A DNA stretch of 64,000 bases from Aurantiacibacter rhizosphaerae (GTDB lineage Bacteria; Pseudomonadota; Alphaproteobacteria; Sphingomonadales; Sphingomonadaceae), in the NCBI RefSeq assembly GCF_009807005.1, contig NZ_WUBR01000003.1, positions 496,001 through 560,000 on the forward strand, written 5' to 3'. Each line of letters begins with the position of its first letter. Position 1 is the first letter of the stretch. Position numbers and translations under genes: made by a program. The notes under the pieces were generated by a model. It did no database searches and was not told where the DNA came from. It was given only the letters and a program-made list of their open reading frames with translations. Shown here in pieces: positions 54,776-63,575 of this stretch.

Positions 54776-56392
54776 GTGAAACACCTGTATCGCATGCTGC
54801 CCGCCGCAGCCCCTGCCCTGACGATGGCCCTATCGATTGCCTCGCCCGCAGCCGCGCAAGACCATTCGCCAGAGACGCCAGACGTCTTGGAAACGAAGAA
54901 CGGGCCTGTCGATGGCGTGATGCTGGATACAGGTGTGGAGGCCTATCTCGGCATTCCATACGCCGCGCCCCCGGTGCGAGAATTGCGCTGGCGCCCTCCT
55001 GCCCCCGTGGAGAGCTGGACCGATGTGCGCCACGCCGATCGGTTCGGCCCGCAATGCATGCAGCCGCTGCGCGGTCCGATGACCAATCAGTATTCCGGCG
55101 CCGAGGTGATGAGCGAGGATTGCCTCTATCTCAATGTCTGGGCCAAGCCTGGGCTGAGCGATGCTCCGGTGATCGTCTATATTCACGGCGGGGCCTTTTT
55201 CGTGGGTGCTGCCAGCATGCCGCTGTATAGCGGGCAGCATCTGGCCGAGCATGACGCTGTCGTCGTCAATCTGAACTACAGGCTTGGCGCTCTTGGCTTT
55301 CTTGCCCACCCTGAATTGACGGCGGAATCAGAACAGGGCGCATCGGGTAACTATGGCCTTCTCGATCAGCTTGCGGCGCTGGAATGGGTGAGAGACAATA
55401 TCGCCGCGTTTGGCGGTAATCCCGACAACGTGACGATCGTGGGGCAATCGGCAGGTTCGATGTCGGTTCTTGCCCTGCAGGCCAGCCCGCTGGCGGATGG
55501 GCTGTTTCATCGTGCCGTGGGGATGAGCGGGGCGCTGATCGGCGATATGGGCCCGATGGCGATGCCCTCGCTTCCCAAGGCAGAGGCCGACGGCGTGCGT
55601 ATCCAAGAAATCTGGAACACCTCCTCGATCAAAGAGATGCGCGGGCTGGCGGCTGATCGCATGCTCGATCTGCCGCGCTCTCCCGGTTCTCCGCGTGTGG
55701 GGCCGAACACCGATGGCTATTTTCTGCCGCAGACGATCCAGCAGACGCTTTCCCAAGGCAAGCAGATCGACGTTCCTCTGATCGTCGGCTTCACGCGGGA
55801 TGAATCATTCGGCGGGTTTGGCCGCGTGGCCGGTCTGGCGGAATATCGTACCAAGGCGCAGGATCGTTTTGGTGACAGGGCGCAGGATTTTCTCGCGCTG
55901 TATCCCGCATCTACCGATGCAGAAGCCAGTGCCCAAGCCGCCCTGGCGGACCGTGACAGCACGATGGCGCTGGGCATGTATGAATGGGCTAGCCTGCAGC
56001 AGGCCAATGGATCGGCCCCCGTCTTCAGCTATGAATTTGCGCAGGCGCACCATTATCCCGAAGGCGTGATGATTGCGGGCCATGATGTTCAGAACGCCGG
56101 CGCCTATCACACGTCGGAAGTGCCATTCTGGCTCGGCACTTTGGAAAGTTTCAACATTTTCAGGCCGACGCGTGCCTGGAATGAGGACGACAGGGCGCTC
56201 AGCACGGCTATGCAGGCGGCGCTGGTGTCCTTTGCAAAAAGCGGAGATCCCGCGTCCGGCGCGATGAACTGGCCGAAGTTTGACGAAGGCGATGCGCGGC
56301 TGGTTCTACTGAAGTCGGGCGATATCGGTCTAGCCCCTTGGCCATCGCAGCAGCGGCTGGAATTCTTCCGCAGCCTGAACGGCGGCGGATAA
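54776..56392 (+). CDS. carboxylesterase (type B family), exported
   Basis: 538 aa from GTG 54776: GGGAGAG (54763-54769) lies six bases before it, and it begins with a signal peptide (KHLYRMLPAAAPALTMALSI). Carboxylesterase type-B motifs: YLGIPYAAPPVRELRWRPP, SEDCLYLNVW, IHGGAFFVG, the nucleophile GQSAGSMS and a His near AHHYPEG/AGAYHTSE. Probably periplasmic; in this locus it could remove acyl or aryl esters from a glycan or glycoside. Confidence 0.92.
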   Translation: MKHLYRMLPAAAPALTMALSIASPAAAQDHSPETPDVLETKNGPVDGVMLDTGVEAYLGIPYAAPPVRELRWRPPAPVESWTDVRHADRFGPQCMQPLRGPMTNQYSGAEVMSEDCLYLNVWAKPGLSDAPVIVYIHGGAFFVGAASMPLYSGQHLAEHDAVVVNLNYRLGALGFLAHPELTAESEQGASGNYGLLDQLAALEWVRDNIAAFGGNPDNVTIVGQSAGSMSVLALQASPLADGLFHRAVGMSGALIGDMGPMAMPSLPKAEADGVRIQEIWNTSSIKEMRGLAADRMLDLPRSPGSPRVGPNTDGYFLPQTIQQTLSQGKQIDVPLIVGFTRDESFGGFGRVAGLAEYRTKAQDRFGDRAQDFLALYPASTDAEASAQAALADRDSTMALGMYEWASLQQANGSAPVFSYEFAQAHHYPEGVMIAGHDVQNAGAYHTSEVPFWLGTLESFNIFRPTRAWNEDDRALSTAMQAALVSFAKSGDPASGAMNWPKFDEGDARLVLLKSGDIGLAPWPSQQRLEFFRSLNGGG

Positions 56393-56422
56393 TAGCTGCT
56401 TCCATGATCAATCAGGCCTAGC

Positions 56423-56433
56423 TGGTAAGACCA
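56423..56433 (+). promoter_or_regulatory. GntR-type operator candidate, site 1
   Basis: TGGT-AAG-ACCA, a perfect TGGT-N3-ACCA palindrome, the core recognised by many FCD-type GntR regulators (FadR, LldR, UxuR-like). It lies about 220 nt before the receptor start. Confidence 0.5.
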
Positions 56434-56575
56434 AAACGTTGCTTTCTGGCAACAGGTCTGACTTGATCTCGTTCTGGCTACCGTATTGAGGATGCCTTCT
56501 ACCCCGGTTTACCGATGGTTACCGCGGTTTATCCCGCGCCTTTAGAAACATCGCGGCAAGTCCAATTTGCCGTTG

Positions 56576-56586
56576 TGGTAAGGCCA
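56576..56586 (+). promoter_or_regulatory. GntR-type operator candidate, site 2
   Basis: TGGT-AAG-GCCA, the same core with one mismatch, 153 nt after site 1 and 67 nt before the receptor start. Both are followed by A-rich sequence (CAAAA / CAATA). Confidence 0.45.
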
Positions 56587-56652
56587 ATATTATGGCAAAT
56601 GCGTTGCAAATTTGTGCAAACACAAATGCGTTTACTGCAAGGGAGTGGATTA

Positions 56653-58896
56653 ATGACTCGAACGGCTCGTCCAATTTTGAAGGGCACTGGCTCGGCTATT
56701 GCAACTGCGGGCGTTCTCGCTCTGGCGGCAACGGCTGTTCCGGCCCACGCGCAGGAACAGGTGAGCGAGGAACTGGGCAACACCATCGTCGTGACCGCCC
56801 AGAAGCGCGAACAGAACGTTCTGGAAGTTCCGGTCGCTGTGACGGCGATTGGCGATAACGTGCTCGAAGCAGCGCAGGTGAATGAATTTGAAGACCTTAC
56901 CAGCGTCTCTCCTTCCCTGACGATCACTGCCGGTGGCAGCCAGGCGGGCCATTCGATCGCCCTGCGCGGCGTCGGCACGGTGGCATTCTCCACCGCCGTT
57001 GAATCCTCGGTCCTCGTGGTGGTGGACGACGTTGCCCTGCTGCAGGCCGGGCAGGCATTCTCCAGCATCAGCGACCCGCAGCGCGTGGAAATCCTGCGCG
57101 GTCCGCAGGGCACGCTGTTCGGCAAGAACGCGTCTGCCGGTGTGGTAAACATCGTCACCCGCGACCCCACCGACTACTTCACCGGCTATGGACAGGTCTC
57201 TGTCACCGATGACGAGCAGTATCGCGCCGAGGCCGCGCTCTCCGGCCCGATCAACGATGCTGGCGGTTTCCGCGTCAGCGGCTACTGGTCCGACTATGAC
57301 GGCTATCTCGACAATCTCACCACCGGCTCCACGCTTGGCGGCGAGAACACCTGGGGCGTGCGCGGCAAGCTGCAGCAGGAATATGGCGCTGTCACCTTCA
57401 CCCTGACGGCAGACTATGGCGAAGCCACTGACAGCCTTCTGCCCGACACATACCTGCGCGTTGACCGTGCCAATGGCGCCAATGCGGATTACGACCTTAC
57501 CGGCATCACGCCCGGCAAGGATAACAATGTGGTGCGCAACAATGTTGACCGGTTTGGCGATAGCGACCAGCTGATCGCCTCCTTCAAGGCCGATATCGAC
57601 CTTGGCTTTGCCACGCTGTCCTCGATCACCAGCTACCAGGACTGGCGCTATGATTCGATCAACGATCAGGATGGCACGGCAGACGCGGTGATCCGCCACG
57701 ACACCACCTATAATGCAGAGCAGTTCGCGCAGGAAATCCGCCTGACATCGCCCACCGATGGGTTCTTCGATTACATCGTCGGTCTGTATTATTCCGATGG
57801 CACGACGGATCGCTCCTTCATCCGTACGTCCCCCATTCCGCCGCTCAAGCAGAACTGGGATTCTGCGGCCGACACCACCAGCTATGCCGCATTCGCACAG
57901 CTTGGTTTCGATATCTCGGATACCACGATGCTCACCGTGGGTGGCCGCGTGAACCATGAAAAAATCGGCGTGTTCTTCCAGGATAACCGGCCTGCAACGC
58001 CGATCCAGTATTCCGGAAGCGATTCCGAAACCGCTGTTACCGGCAAGATCGCCCTGCAGCAGTTCTTCGACAACGGGCTGATGGCCTTTGCCTCGATTGC
58101 AACCGGCTACAAGGGACAGGCCTACGACGTTTCCTCTGGCTTCGATCAGCGCCGCGCTGACAATCCCATCGCATCCGAAGACAGCATCAATTACGAGATT
58201 GGTCTGTCCGGTCGTGCCCTGGGTGGTGACGCGCAGTTCCAGCTTGTTGGCTTCTGGACCGATTACGACAATTTCCAGGCCCAGGGCGTGAACGCCCAGC
58301 TGCTGGCTCCGCAGTTCGAGCTGACGAACGTGGGTAAGCTGCGCACGCGCGGTATCGAGTTCGAGACCTATTACTCGCCTACCGACACCCTCACGCTTTT
58401 CGGCTCGGCGGCCTATGTCGATGCGCAGATCCGGGAATTCCCCGATGCGCAGTGCTATTTCGGCCAGACCGCAGCAGAGGGCTGTGTGTTCGATCCCACG
58501 ATCAACCAGCCGGTGCAGGATCTTGCTGGCGAACAGCTCGGCAACTCGCCGGACTTCAAGTTCAACATGGGCTTCGATTACTCGCAGCCGATCAGCCAGA
58601 GCATCTCGCTTTTCACCAGGGGTAACTACACCTGGCAGAGCGCGGTGAACTTCTCGCTGTCGCAGAACCCCCGCACAACTCAGGTCTCCTACGGCATCGC
58701 CAACCTCGCAGTTGGCATCGAAGGACCTGAAGACAGCTGGGCATTGTCGGTCTTCGTCAACAATTTGTTCGACAAGGCCTACGCCTCGCGGATTATCGAC
58801 GATACCAACCCGCGCAACGATCCCTTCGTTCTTACCCAGCAGTTGCCGCGCAACTATGAACGCTACTTCGGTGCACGTCTCCGGTTCGGGTTCTAA
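56653..58896 (+). CDS. TonB-dependent receptor
   Basis: 747 aa from ATG 56653 (GGGAG 12 nt before it). Signal peptide to about 36 (ALAATAVPAHAQEQ). TonB-box region TIVVTAQKREQNVLEVPVAV, plug with SITITAGG-like LTITAGGSQAG and VEILRGPQGTLFGKNASAGV, then a 22-strand barrel ending in ARLRFGF. The plug follows the sphingomonad carbohydrate/aromatic receptor type. Its neighbours suggest uptake of an oligosaccharide or uronic-acid glycoside. Confidence 0.95.
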   Translation: MTRTARPILKGTGSAIATAGVLALAATAVPAHAQEQVSEELGNTIVVTAQKREQNVLEVPVAVTAIGDNVLEAAQVNEFEDLTSVSPSLTITAGGSQAGHSIALRGVGTVAFSTAVESSVLVVVDDVALLQAGQAFSSISDPQRVEILRGPQGTLFGKNASAGVVNIVTRDPTDYFTGYGQVSVTDDEQYRAEAALSGPINDAGGFRVSGYWSDYDGYLDNLTTGSTLGGENTWGVRGKLQQEYGAVTFTLTADYGEATDSLLPDTYLRVDRANGANADYDLTGITPGKDNNVVRNNVDRFGDSDQLIASFKADIDLGFATLSSITSYQDWRYDSINDQDGTADAVIRHDTTYNAEQFAQEIRLTSPTDGFFDYIVGLYYSDGTTDRSFIRTSPIPPLKQNWDSAADTTSYAAFAQLGFDISDTTMLTVGGRVNHEKIGVFFQDNRPATPIQYSGSDSETAVTGKIALQQFFDNGLMAFASIATGYKGQAYDVSSGFDQRRADNPIASEDSINYEIGLSGRALGGDAQFQLVGFWTDYDNFQAQGVNAQLLAPQFELTNVGKLRTRGIEFETYYSPTDTLTLFGSAAYVDAQIREFPDAQCYFGQTAAEGCVFDPTINQPVQDLAGEQLGNSPDFKFNMGFDYSQPISQSISLFTRGNYTWQSAVNFSLSQNPRTTQVSYGIANLAVGIEGPEDSWALSVFVNNLFDKAYASRIIDDTNPRNDPFVLTQQLPRNYERYFGARLRFGF

Positions 58897-58905
58897 TCTC
58901 TCCTC

Positions 58906-58938
58906 ACCCCCGCCCCGCCTTGCGGGTGCGGGGGTTTC
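58906..58938 (+). terminator. terminator or attenuator between the receptor and GH2 genes
   Basis: ACCCCCGC (58906-58913) pairs with GCGGGGGT (58928-58935), followed by TT-C-C-TTT. Partial read-through would lower expression of the enzymes relative to the receptor. Confidence 0.65.
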
Positions 58939-58996
58939 CTTTAGACCGGCCAGCGCGCCGGCATTTGAAGAAAATTCGCACAACAGGAAATTCTAA

Positions 58997-61723
58997 ATGG
59001 TCTGCACAACTGCGCGCCGAGCGCTCGTCGGAATATCCCTCCTTGGGCTGACGATGCCATCATTAGCCGTCGCGCAGGAGGGGCAGGCTGGCGCGCAATC
59101 CGCCACGGCCCAGCAGGACCATTCGACACCGCGCCAGCGGATCGAGCTGAAGGATGGCTGGCAGTTCAACCTCGTCGGTCCCTATGGCGAGCAGGGCGAG
59201 TTTGCTGCGCCCGAAGCGAGCGAGTGGGAAACGGTTTCCGTGCCGCACACGTGGAACCGGGTGGGCTATTACCTTTCGGACCCCGAAACGCATATCAACA
59301 CGCCTGAGAACATCGAAAAGACGCAGGGCGTCGGATATTATTTCACCCGTTTCGAGGCACCCGAACTCTCCGATGGAGAGCGTGTCTTCCTCGAATTCGA
59401 CGCTGTCAGCCGCACGGCAGAGGTATGGCTGAATGGCCAATACCTTGGCGGCCATCGCAACCCGTTCGGCAGGTTCCGCCTGGATGCGACTGACCTGATC
59501 CGTCCCGGCGCCGCTAACGAACTTTACGTGAAAGCGGACAACACGCAGCCCGCCGAAGGAAACAGCACGGCTGACGTTCTGCCCATGACGGGCGATTTCT
59601 TCGTGCGCGGCGGCATCTATCGCCCGGTAACCCTGGTGGTGACCGAGCCTGTACATTTCGACATGCTAGATCATGGCGGGCCGGGCGTTTACGCGGCCAC
59701 CACCAGTCTGTCCGACAACGCCGCCGAAATTGCGCTGAATGGCCGGGTCACGAACTCTTCCGCGTCGCAGGCTCCGGTCACTGTGGTCGCCAGCCTGCGT
59801 GACGCCTCCGGGGCGCAGCTCGCGTCCTGGCAGGACGATGTCGTCATTCCGGCGGGAGAAACGCTGGAAGTGGAGGGAGCCCTGAAGGTTACCTCTCCGC
59901 GCCTGTGGGATGGTCTGAACGATCCCTATCTGCACACGCTCAGTTTCGAGCTGCGCGCTGCTGACGGCACGGTTCTCGACACCGTCGACCAATCCTTCGG
60001 CATCCGCCAGATGGAACTCGATCCCGAACGCGGGTTCCTGCTGAACGGCCGCCCCTACAGGCTGCTTGGCGCCGGTTTCCACCAGGACACGGAAGCCACC
60101 GACTGGGCCGTCTCGCCAGAGCAGGTGGACGAAAGCCTGCGCATCCTGCTGGACATGGGGGCAAACTCCATCCGGCTTGCGCATTACCAGCACGGCACGC
60201 CGGTTCACGATCTTGCCGATCGCTATGGCATCGTGCTTTGGGACGAGATCGGCCTTGTCACCGCATGGACGAACGCACGCGATCAGGTGGAGGCACCTGA
60301 GGGCATAGTGGAGAACGCGCGCCAGCAGCTGCGCGACCTTGTGCACCAGAATTACAACCACGCCTCCGTCGCCGTGTGGGGCATCGCCAACGAGGTGGAT
60401 TTCGGACCCGGTCGCCCGGATTTCCTCGGCCGTCCGCCCGAAGAGGTGGCCGATCCCATGCCGCTGCTCAACAATCTGGCAGCATTGTCGCGCGAACTCG
60501 ATCCGCGCCGCGCCGTCGTCCTCGCCAATTGCTGCGAGGATCGCGGCATGGAAGACGTGCCGGTGGTGGCAGAGGCGGTGGATGCCGTGGGCGCAAACCG
60601 ATATTTTGGATGGTATTACGGACAGCCGAACCAGCTTGGCGCGCATCTGGATGACTTGCGCAAAAAGCATCCCGACATCCCTGTGTCGGTCAGCGAATAT
60701 GGCGCAGGCGGCGCGCCGAACATGCACACCGATGATCCGCTGGGCGGACCGATCGACATGGCCGGTCGCACCCAGCCCGAGGAATTCCTGACGTGGTATC
60801 ACGAGGAAAACTGGCGCCAGATGGCGGACCGCGATTACCTGTGGGGCGTGTGGCTGTGGAACGCCTTCGACTTCGGCACCACCGTTCGTGCCGAAGGTGA
60901 CGCGCAGGATATCAACACCAAGGGCATCATCACCTACGACCGCGATATCCGTAAGGATGCCTTCTATTTCTACCGCGCCAATTGGTCTGACGAACCCACG
61001 GTGCACGTGCAGGGCCGCCGCTATGTCGATCGCGCCTATCCGGTGACCGATGTGCGCGTGAATTCCAATGCGCCGTCCACCACGCTGATCGTCAATGGGG
61101 CGCAACTCGATACCAAGAGCGATTGCGACCAGAACGTGTGCGTCTGGAGCGACGTCACGCTATCGACCGGCGAGAATAACATCGTGGCGCGCGGCAATTT
61201 TGATGGCGATCCGGTCGAGGATGCCATCGTCTGGCAGGTGGATGAGGAGCAGGCCAATGCCTTCCGCATCGATAGCGGCGCAGTGGTTGCCGCCAATGCC
61301 GAGGTGCAGTTCGGATCGGACGATTTCTTCGTCGGCGGCAGCGCCGGCAGCACGGATCAGCGCGGGGGGCGCGGCAGGCAGGCCGTGTTTGCAGAGATTG
61401 CAGGAACCGACAGGCGCGATATCGTCTCCAGCTTCCGCCAGGGCGATTTCAGCTATCGCATTCCTGCCAAGGCAGGGCGTTACCAGGTCACGCTCACCTT
61501 CGTGGAGCTGGACCAGCCAGCCGGTGCGCGGGTGTTCAACGTGGCGGCAAATGGCGAGACCGTATTGTCTTCGTATGACATCGCCCAGCGCGCCGGTGGC
61601 ACGTTGAAGACGGTGACCGAGACGTTCGACGTTGTGGCCCAGAACGGCGGCATCGACCTGACCTTCTCGCCCACTGCGGGGCAGGCCCTTGTCTCGGCCA
61701 TCGAAATCGTGCCGCAGAGCTAG
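58997..61723 (+). CDS. glycoside hydrolase family 2 enzyme with malectin-like domain
   Basis: 908 aa. Signal peptide to about 27. GH2 sugar-binding domain (WETVSVPHTWNRVGYYLSDP, AEVWLNGQYLGGHRNPFGRF), immunoglobulin-like domain (about 240-350), TIM barrel with acid/base Glu in WGIANEVDF and nucleophile in VSEYGAGG. INTKGIITYDR carries an N-x-K motif seen in beta-glucuronidases but also in some beta-galactosidases. The C-terminal 150 residues are malectin-like (FSYRIPAKAGRYQVTLTFVE). Uronate genes nearby favour a glucuronidase, but this is inference. Confidence 0.9.
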   Translation: MVCTTARRALVGISLLGLTMPSLAVAQEGQAGAQSATAQQDHSTPRQRIELKDGWQFNLVGPYGEQGEFAAPEASEWETVSVPHTWNRVGYYLSDPETHINTPENIEKTQGVGYYFTRFEAPELSDGERVFLEFDAVSRTAEVWLNGQYLGGHRNPFGRFRLDATDLIRPGAANELYVKADNTQPAEGNSTADVLPMTGDFFVRGGIYRPVTLVVTEPVHFDMLDHGGPGVYAATTSLSDNAAEIALNGRVTNSSASQAPVTVVASLRDASGAQLASWQDDVVIPAGETLEVEGALKVTSPRLWDGLNDPYLHTLSFELRAADGTVLDTVDQSFGIRQMELDPERGFLLNGRPYRLLGAGFHQDTEATDWAVSPEQVDESLRILLDMGANSIRLAHYQHGTPVHDLADRYGIVLWDEIGLVTAWTNARDQVEAPEGIVENARQQLRDLVHQNYNHASVAVWGIANEVDFGPGRPDFLGRPPEEVADPMPLLNNLAALSRELDPRRAVVLANCCEDRGMEDVPVVAEAVDAVGANRYFGWYYGQPNQLGAHLDDLRKKHPDIPVSVSEYGAGGAPNMHTDDPLGGPIDMAGRTQPEEFLTWYHEENWRQMADRDYLWGVWLWNAFDFGTTVRAEGDAQDINTKGIITYDRDIRKDAFYFYRANWSDEPTVHVQGRRYVDRAYPVTDVRVNSNAPSTTLIVNGAQLDTKSDCDQNVCVWSDVTLSTGENNIVARGNFDGDPVEDAIVWQVDEEQANAFRIDSGAVVAANAEVQFGSDDFFVGGSAGSTDQRGGRGRQAVFAEIAGTDRRDIVSSFRQGDFSYRIPAKAGRYQVTLTFVELDQPAGARVFNVAANGETVLSSYDIAQRAGGTLKTVTETFDVVAQNGGIDLTFSPTAGQALVSAIEIVPQS

Positions 61724-61731
61724 GACCGCGC

Positions 61732-62613
61732 GTGATACCGCCGGTGGCTGGCAGACGCGAAGTCATCGCCGGTATCGCGGGACTGGCGGCGGCTGGGTGC
61801 ACTCCCCACGCGCTGCGCGCGCCAGCCTCGCGCGCGCCGCTCGGCCTTACCCACCTCACCGTCGCGCGCGAACTGGCGGGCGATTACCTTGGGACGCTGC
61901 GCCGCGTGAGGGCGCTGGGATACACGCGTTTCGGCTTCCCATTGGGTGCCCAATCGCCGCGCCACATTGCGCAGCGCGATCCTGTCGAGGTGGCTGCCCT
62001 GTGCCAGCAGGCCGGGCTTTTGGTCGGAACCGTGCGCCTGGCCTACACCGACGACTATCAGCGGCAGATGCAGATCGCCCGCAGCATCGGCGCGACCATT
62101 GTTGCCCAATCCGCAGCGGACGTTTTTTTCACAGGACCGACCCCCGGCGAGACGACCCGCGCCGCTTTCGAGGAATGGTTGCTCCGCCTCGAAACGATGG
62201 CAAGGGCGGCGCAGGACGAAGGCGTTCGCCTCGTCTATCACAACCATGACTGGGATCACGTGCCGCTGGACGGCAAGACGCCGCTGGAACTGATTGCAGA
62301 GCGGTTTGCACCCGGCGAAGTCGATTTTGAGATCGATCTGGGATGGGCAGCGGTAGCCGGTGTCGGCCCTGTGGCGCTGCTGGAAAATCTCGGCCCCCGC
62401 GTGCTTTCGCTCCATCTCAAGGATCTGGATCGTGGCTGCGCCGGCGATGATTGCAGACGCTTCGTCGCGCCGGGTGAGGGCGACCTTGGCTACTCGCAAC
62501 TCATCCCCCGTATCCGGCGCATAACCGATGCGATCGGCTATGTTGAAGTGGACGACCCGGTGGATGGCATGCAGGCAGCGGCCAGTGCCGCGCGCAACCT
62601 TACCTCCAATTAG
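61732..62613 (+). CDS. sugar phosphate isomerase/epimerase-like protein, exported
   Basis: 293 aa from GTG 61732, eight bases after the GH2 stop. N-terminus GRREVIAGIAGLAAAGCTPH has an RR and a lipobox-like Cys, suggesting Tat or lipoprotein export. Xylose-isomerase-like TIM barrel: VRLVYHNHDWDH (His/His/Asp), VDFEIDLGWAA, VLSLHLKDLDRG and GYVEVDDP. Metal ligands present. Similar proteins occur in glycoside deglycosylation and 3-keto-sugar pathways. Confidence 0.85.
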   Translation: MIPPVAGRREVIAGIAGLAAAGCTPHALRAPASRAPLGLTHLTVARELAGDYLGTLRRVRALGYTRFGFPLGAQSPRHIAQRDPVEVAALCQQAGLLVGTVRLAYTDDYQRQMQIARSIGATIVAQSAADVFFTGPTPGETTRAAFEEWLLRLETMARAAQDEGVRLVYHNHDWDHVPLDGKTPLELIAERFAPGEVDFEIDLGWAAVAGVGPVALLENLGPRVLSLHLKDLDRGCAGDDCRRFVAPGEGDLGYSQLIPRIRRITDAIGYVEVDDPVDGMQAAASAARNLTSN

Positions 62614-62630
62614 CTGACGGGTCTTCGGCG

Positions 62631-63575
62631 TCAGTCCTTGGTTGGATAGGGGGCAGCGGCATCCGCTGGCGGGATGGCGCCTGCGCGCATGATGGTCCAC
62701 GCAGCCAGAGCGTTGCCCTGTTGGGCAGCCTTGCGGGGATCGGTACCATTCAGGCGCGCTGAGAGATATCCGGCGTTGAACGCATCGCCTGCGCCGCTGG
62801 TGTCCACCGGGTTCAGGACCGTTTCCGGCGCAAGGATCTCTCCGTCCGGCAGGCGGCAACCTTCGCCGCCAAGCTTCACCACGACCTCGGCGCAGCCCAA
62901 GCCATGCCAATGGTCGGCCACGCCCTGCGCATCGATTGGGCCGCCGATAAGCTTCTCGTCATCAAGTGTAGGCAGGCCATGGGTCGCCACCGCAATCGCC
63001 TTGTCACGCCACAGTGCGGCGGACTGCGCGCTATCCCACAGGTTGGGCCGGTAATTGGCGTCGAAGGCCACCTTGCGCCCGTCCTCCCGCATCCGCGCGG
63101 CGAGCGAGAGCAAGGCATCCTTCCCCGCATCCGGCAGGATAGCGAGGGAAATCAGCGAAAAGGCCAGCATTTCGGCCTGCGCCATCTGCTCAATCAGATC
63201 GGCGCTGCCGGGGAGGGCGAAAAGCTGGCGCGCTGCGCTGTCGTTTCGCCAGTAGGTAAAGCTGCGTTCCCCCGCCGCATCCAGCGAGATCGCGTAAAGT
63301 CCCGCGCCGCGGCGCGGATCGGTCAGGATGGTGGAGCAATCCAGACCTTGCGTTTCCCATGCGGATCGCAGCCGTTCGCTGAAGGTATCGGCGCCCAGAG
63401 CGGTGGCAAAACCCACGTCGCAGCCGGATCGTGCCATGTGGATGGCCGTATTCAGAGTGTCGCCGCCGTAGCCGAGCCGGTAATCGCTGCCCCCGGCCTG
63501 CCGCAGTTCGACCATGCCTTCGCCAACGAAAATTATGCGGGCATTGGCCAAATCACCAGTTCCACATGCTGCCAT
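62631..63575 (-). CDS. kdgK: PfkB-family sugar kinase, probable 2-keto-3-deoxygluconate kinase
   Basis: 314 aa. Ribokinase fold with [29 protein letters not shown] and the catalytic [14 protein letters not shown]. This N-terminal pattern is usual for KDG kinases. It would make KDPG for the Entner-Doudoroff aldolase. Its ATG lies 20 nt inside the end of the mannonate dehydratase gene, so both are one operon. Confidence 0.88.
   Translation of the reverse strand: MAACGTGDLANARIIFVGEGMVELRQAGGSDYRLGYGGDTLNTAIHMARSGCDVGFATALGADTFSERLRSAWETQGLDCSTILTDPRRGAGLYAISLDAAGERSFTYWRNDSAARQLFALPGSADLIEQMAQAEMLAFSLISLAILPDAGKDALLSLAARMREDGRKVAFDANYRPNLWDSAQSAALWRDKAIAVATHGLPTLDDEKLIGGPIDAQGVADHWHGLGCAEVVVKLGGEGCRLPDGEILAPETVLNPVDTSGAGDAFNAGYLSARLNGTDPRKAAQQGNALAAWTIMRAGAIPPADAAAPYPTKD

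Noticed and set aside
56650..58983. 777-codon minus-strand open frame
   Set aside because: Antisense of the TonB-dependent receptor gene; no recognisable domain.
59666..61105. 479-codon minus-strand open frame
   Set aside because: Antisense of the GH2 gene; composition is that of a shadow frame.
61720..62910. 396-codon minus-strand open frame
   Set aside because: Spans the antisense of the isomerase-like gene and runs into the kinase gene in another frame; not real.
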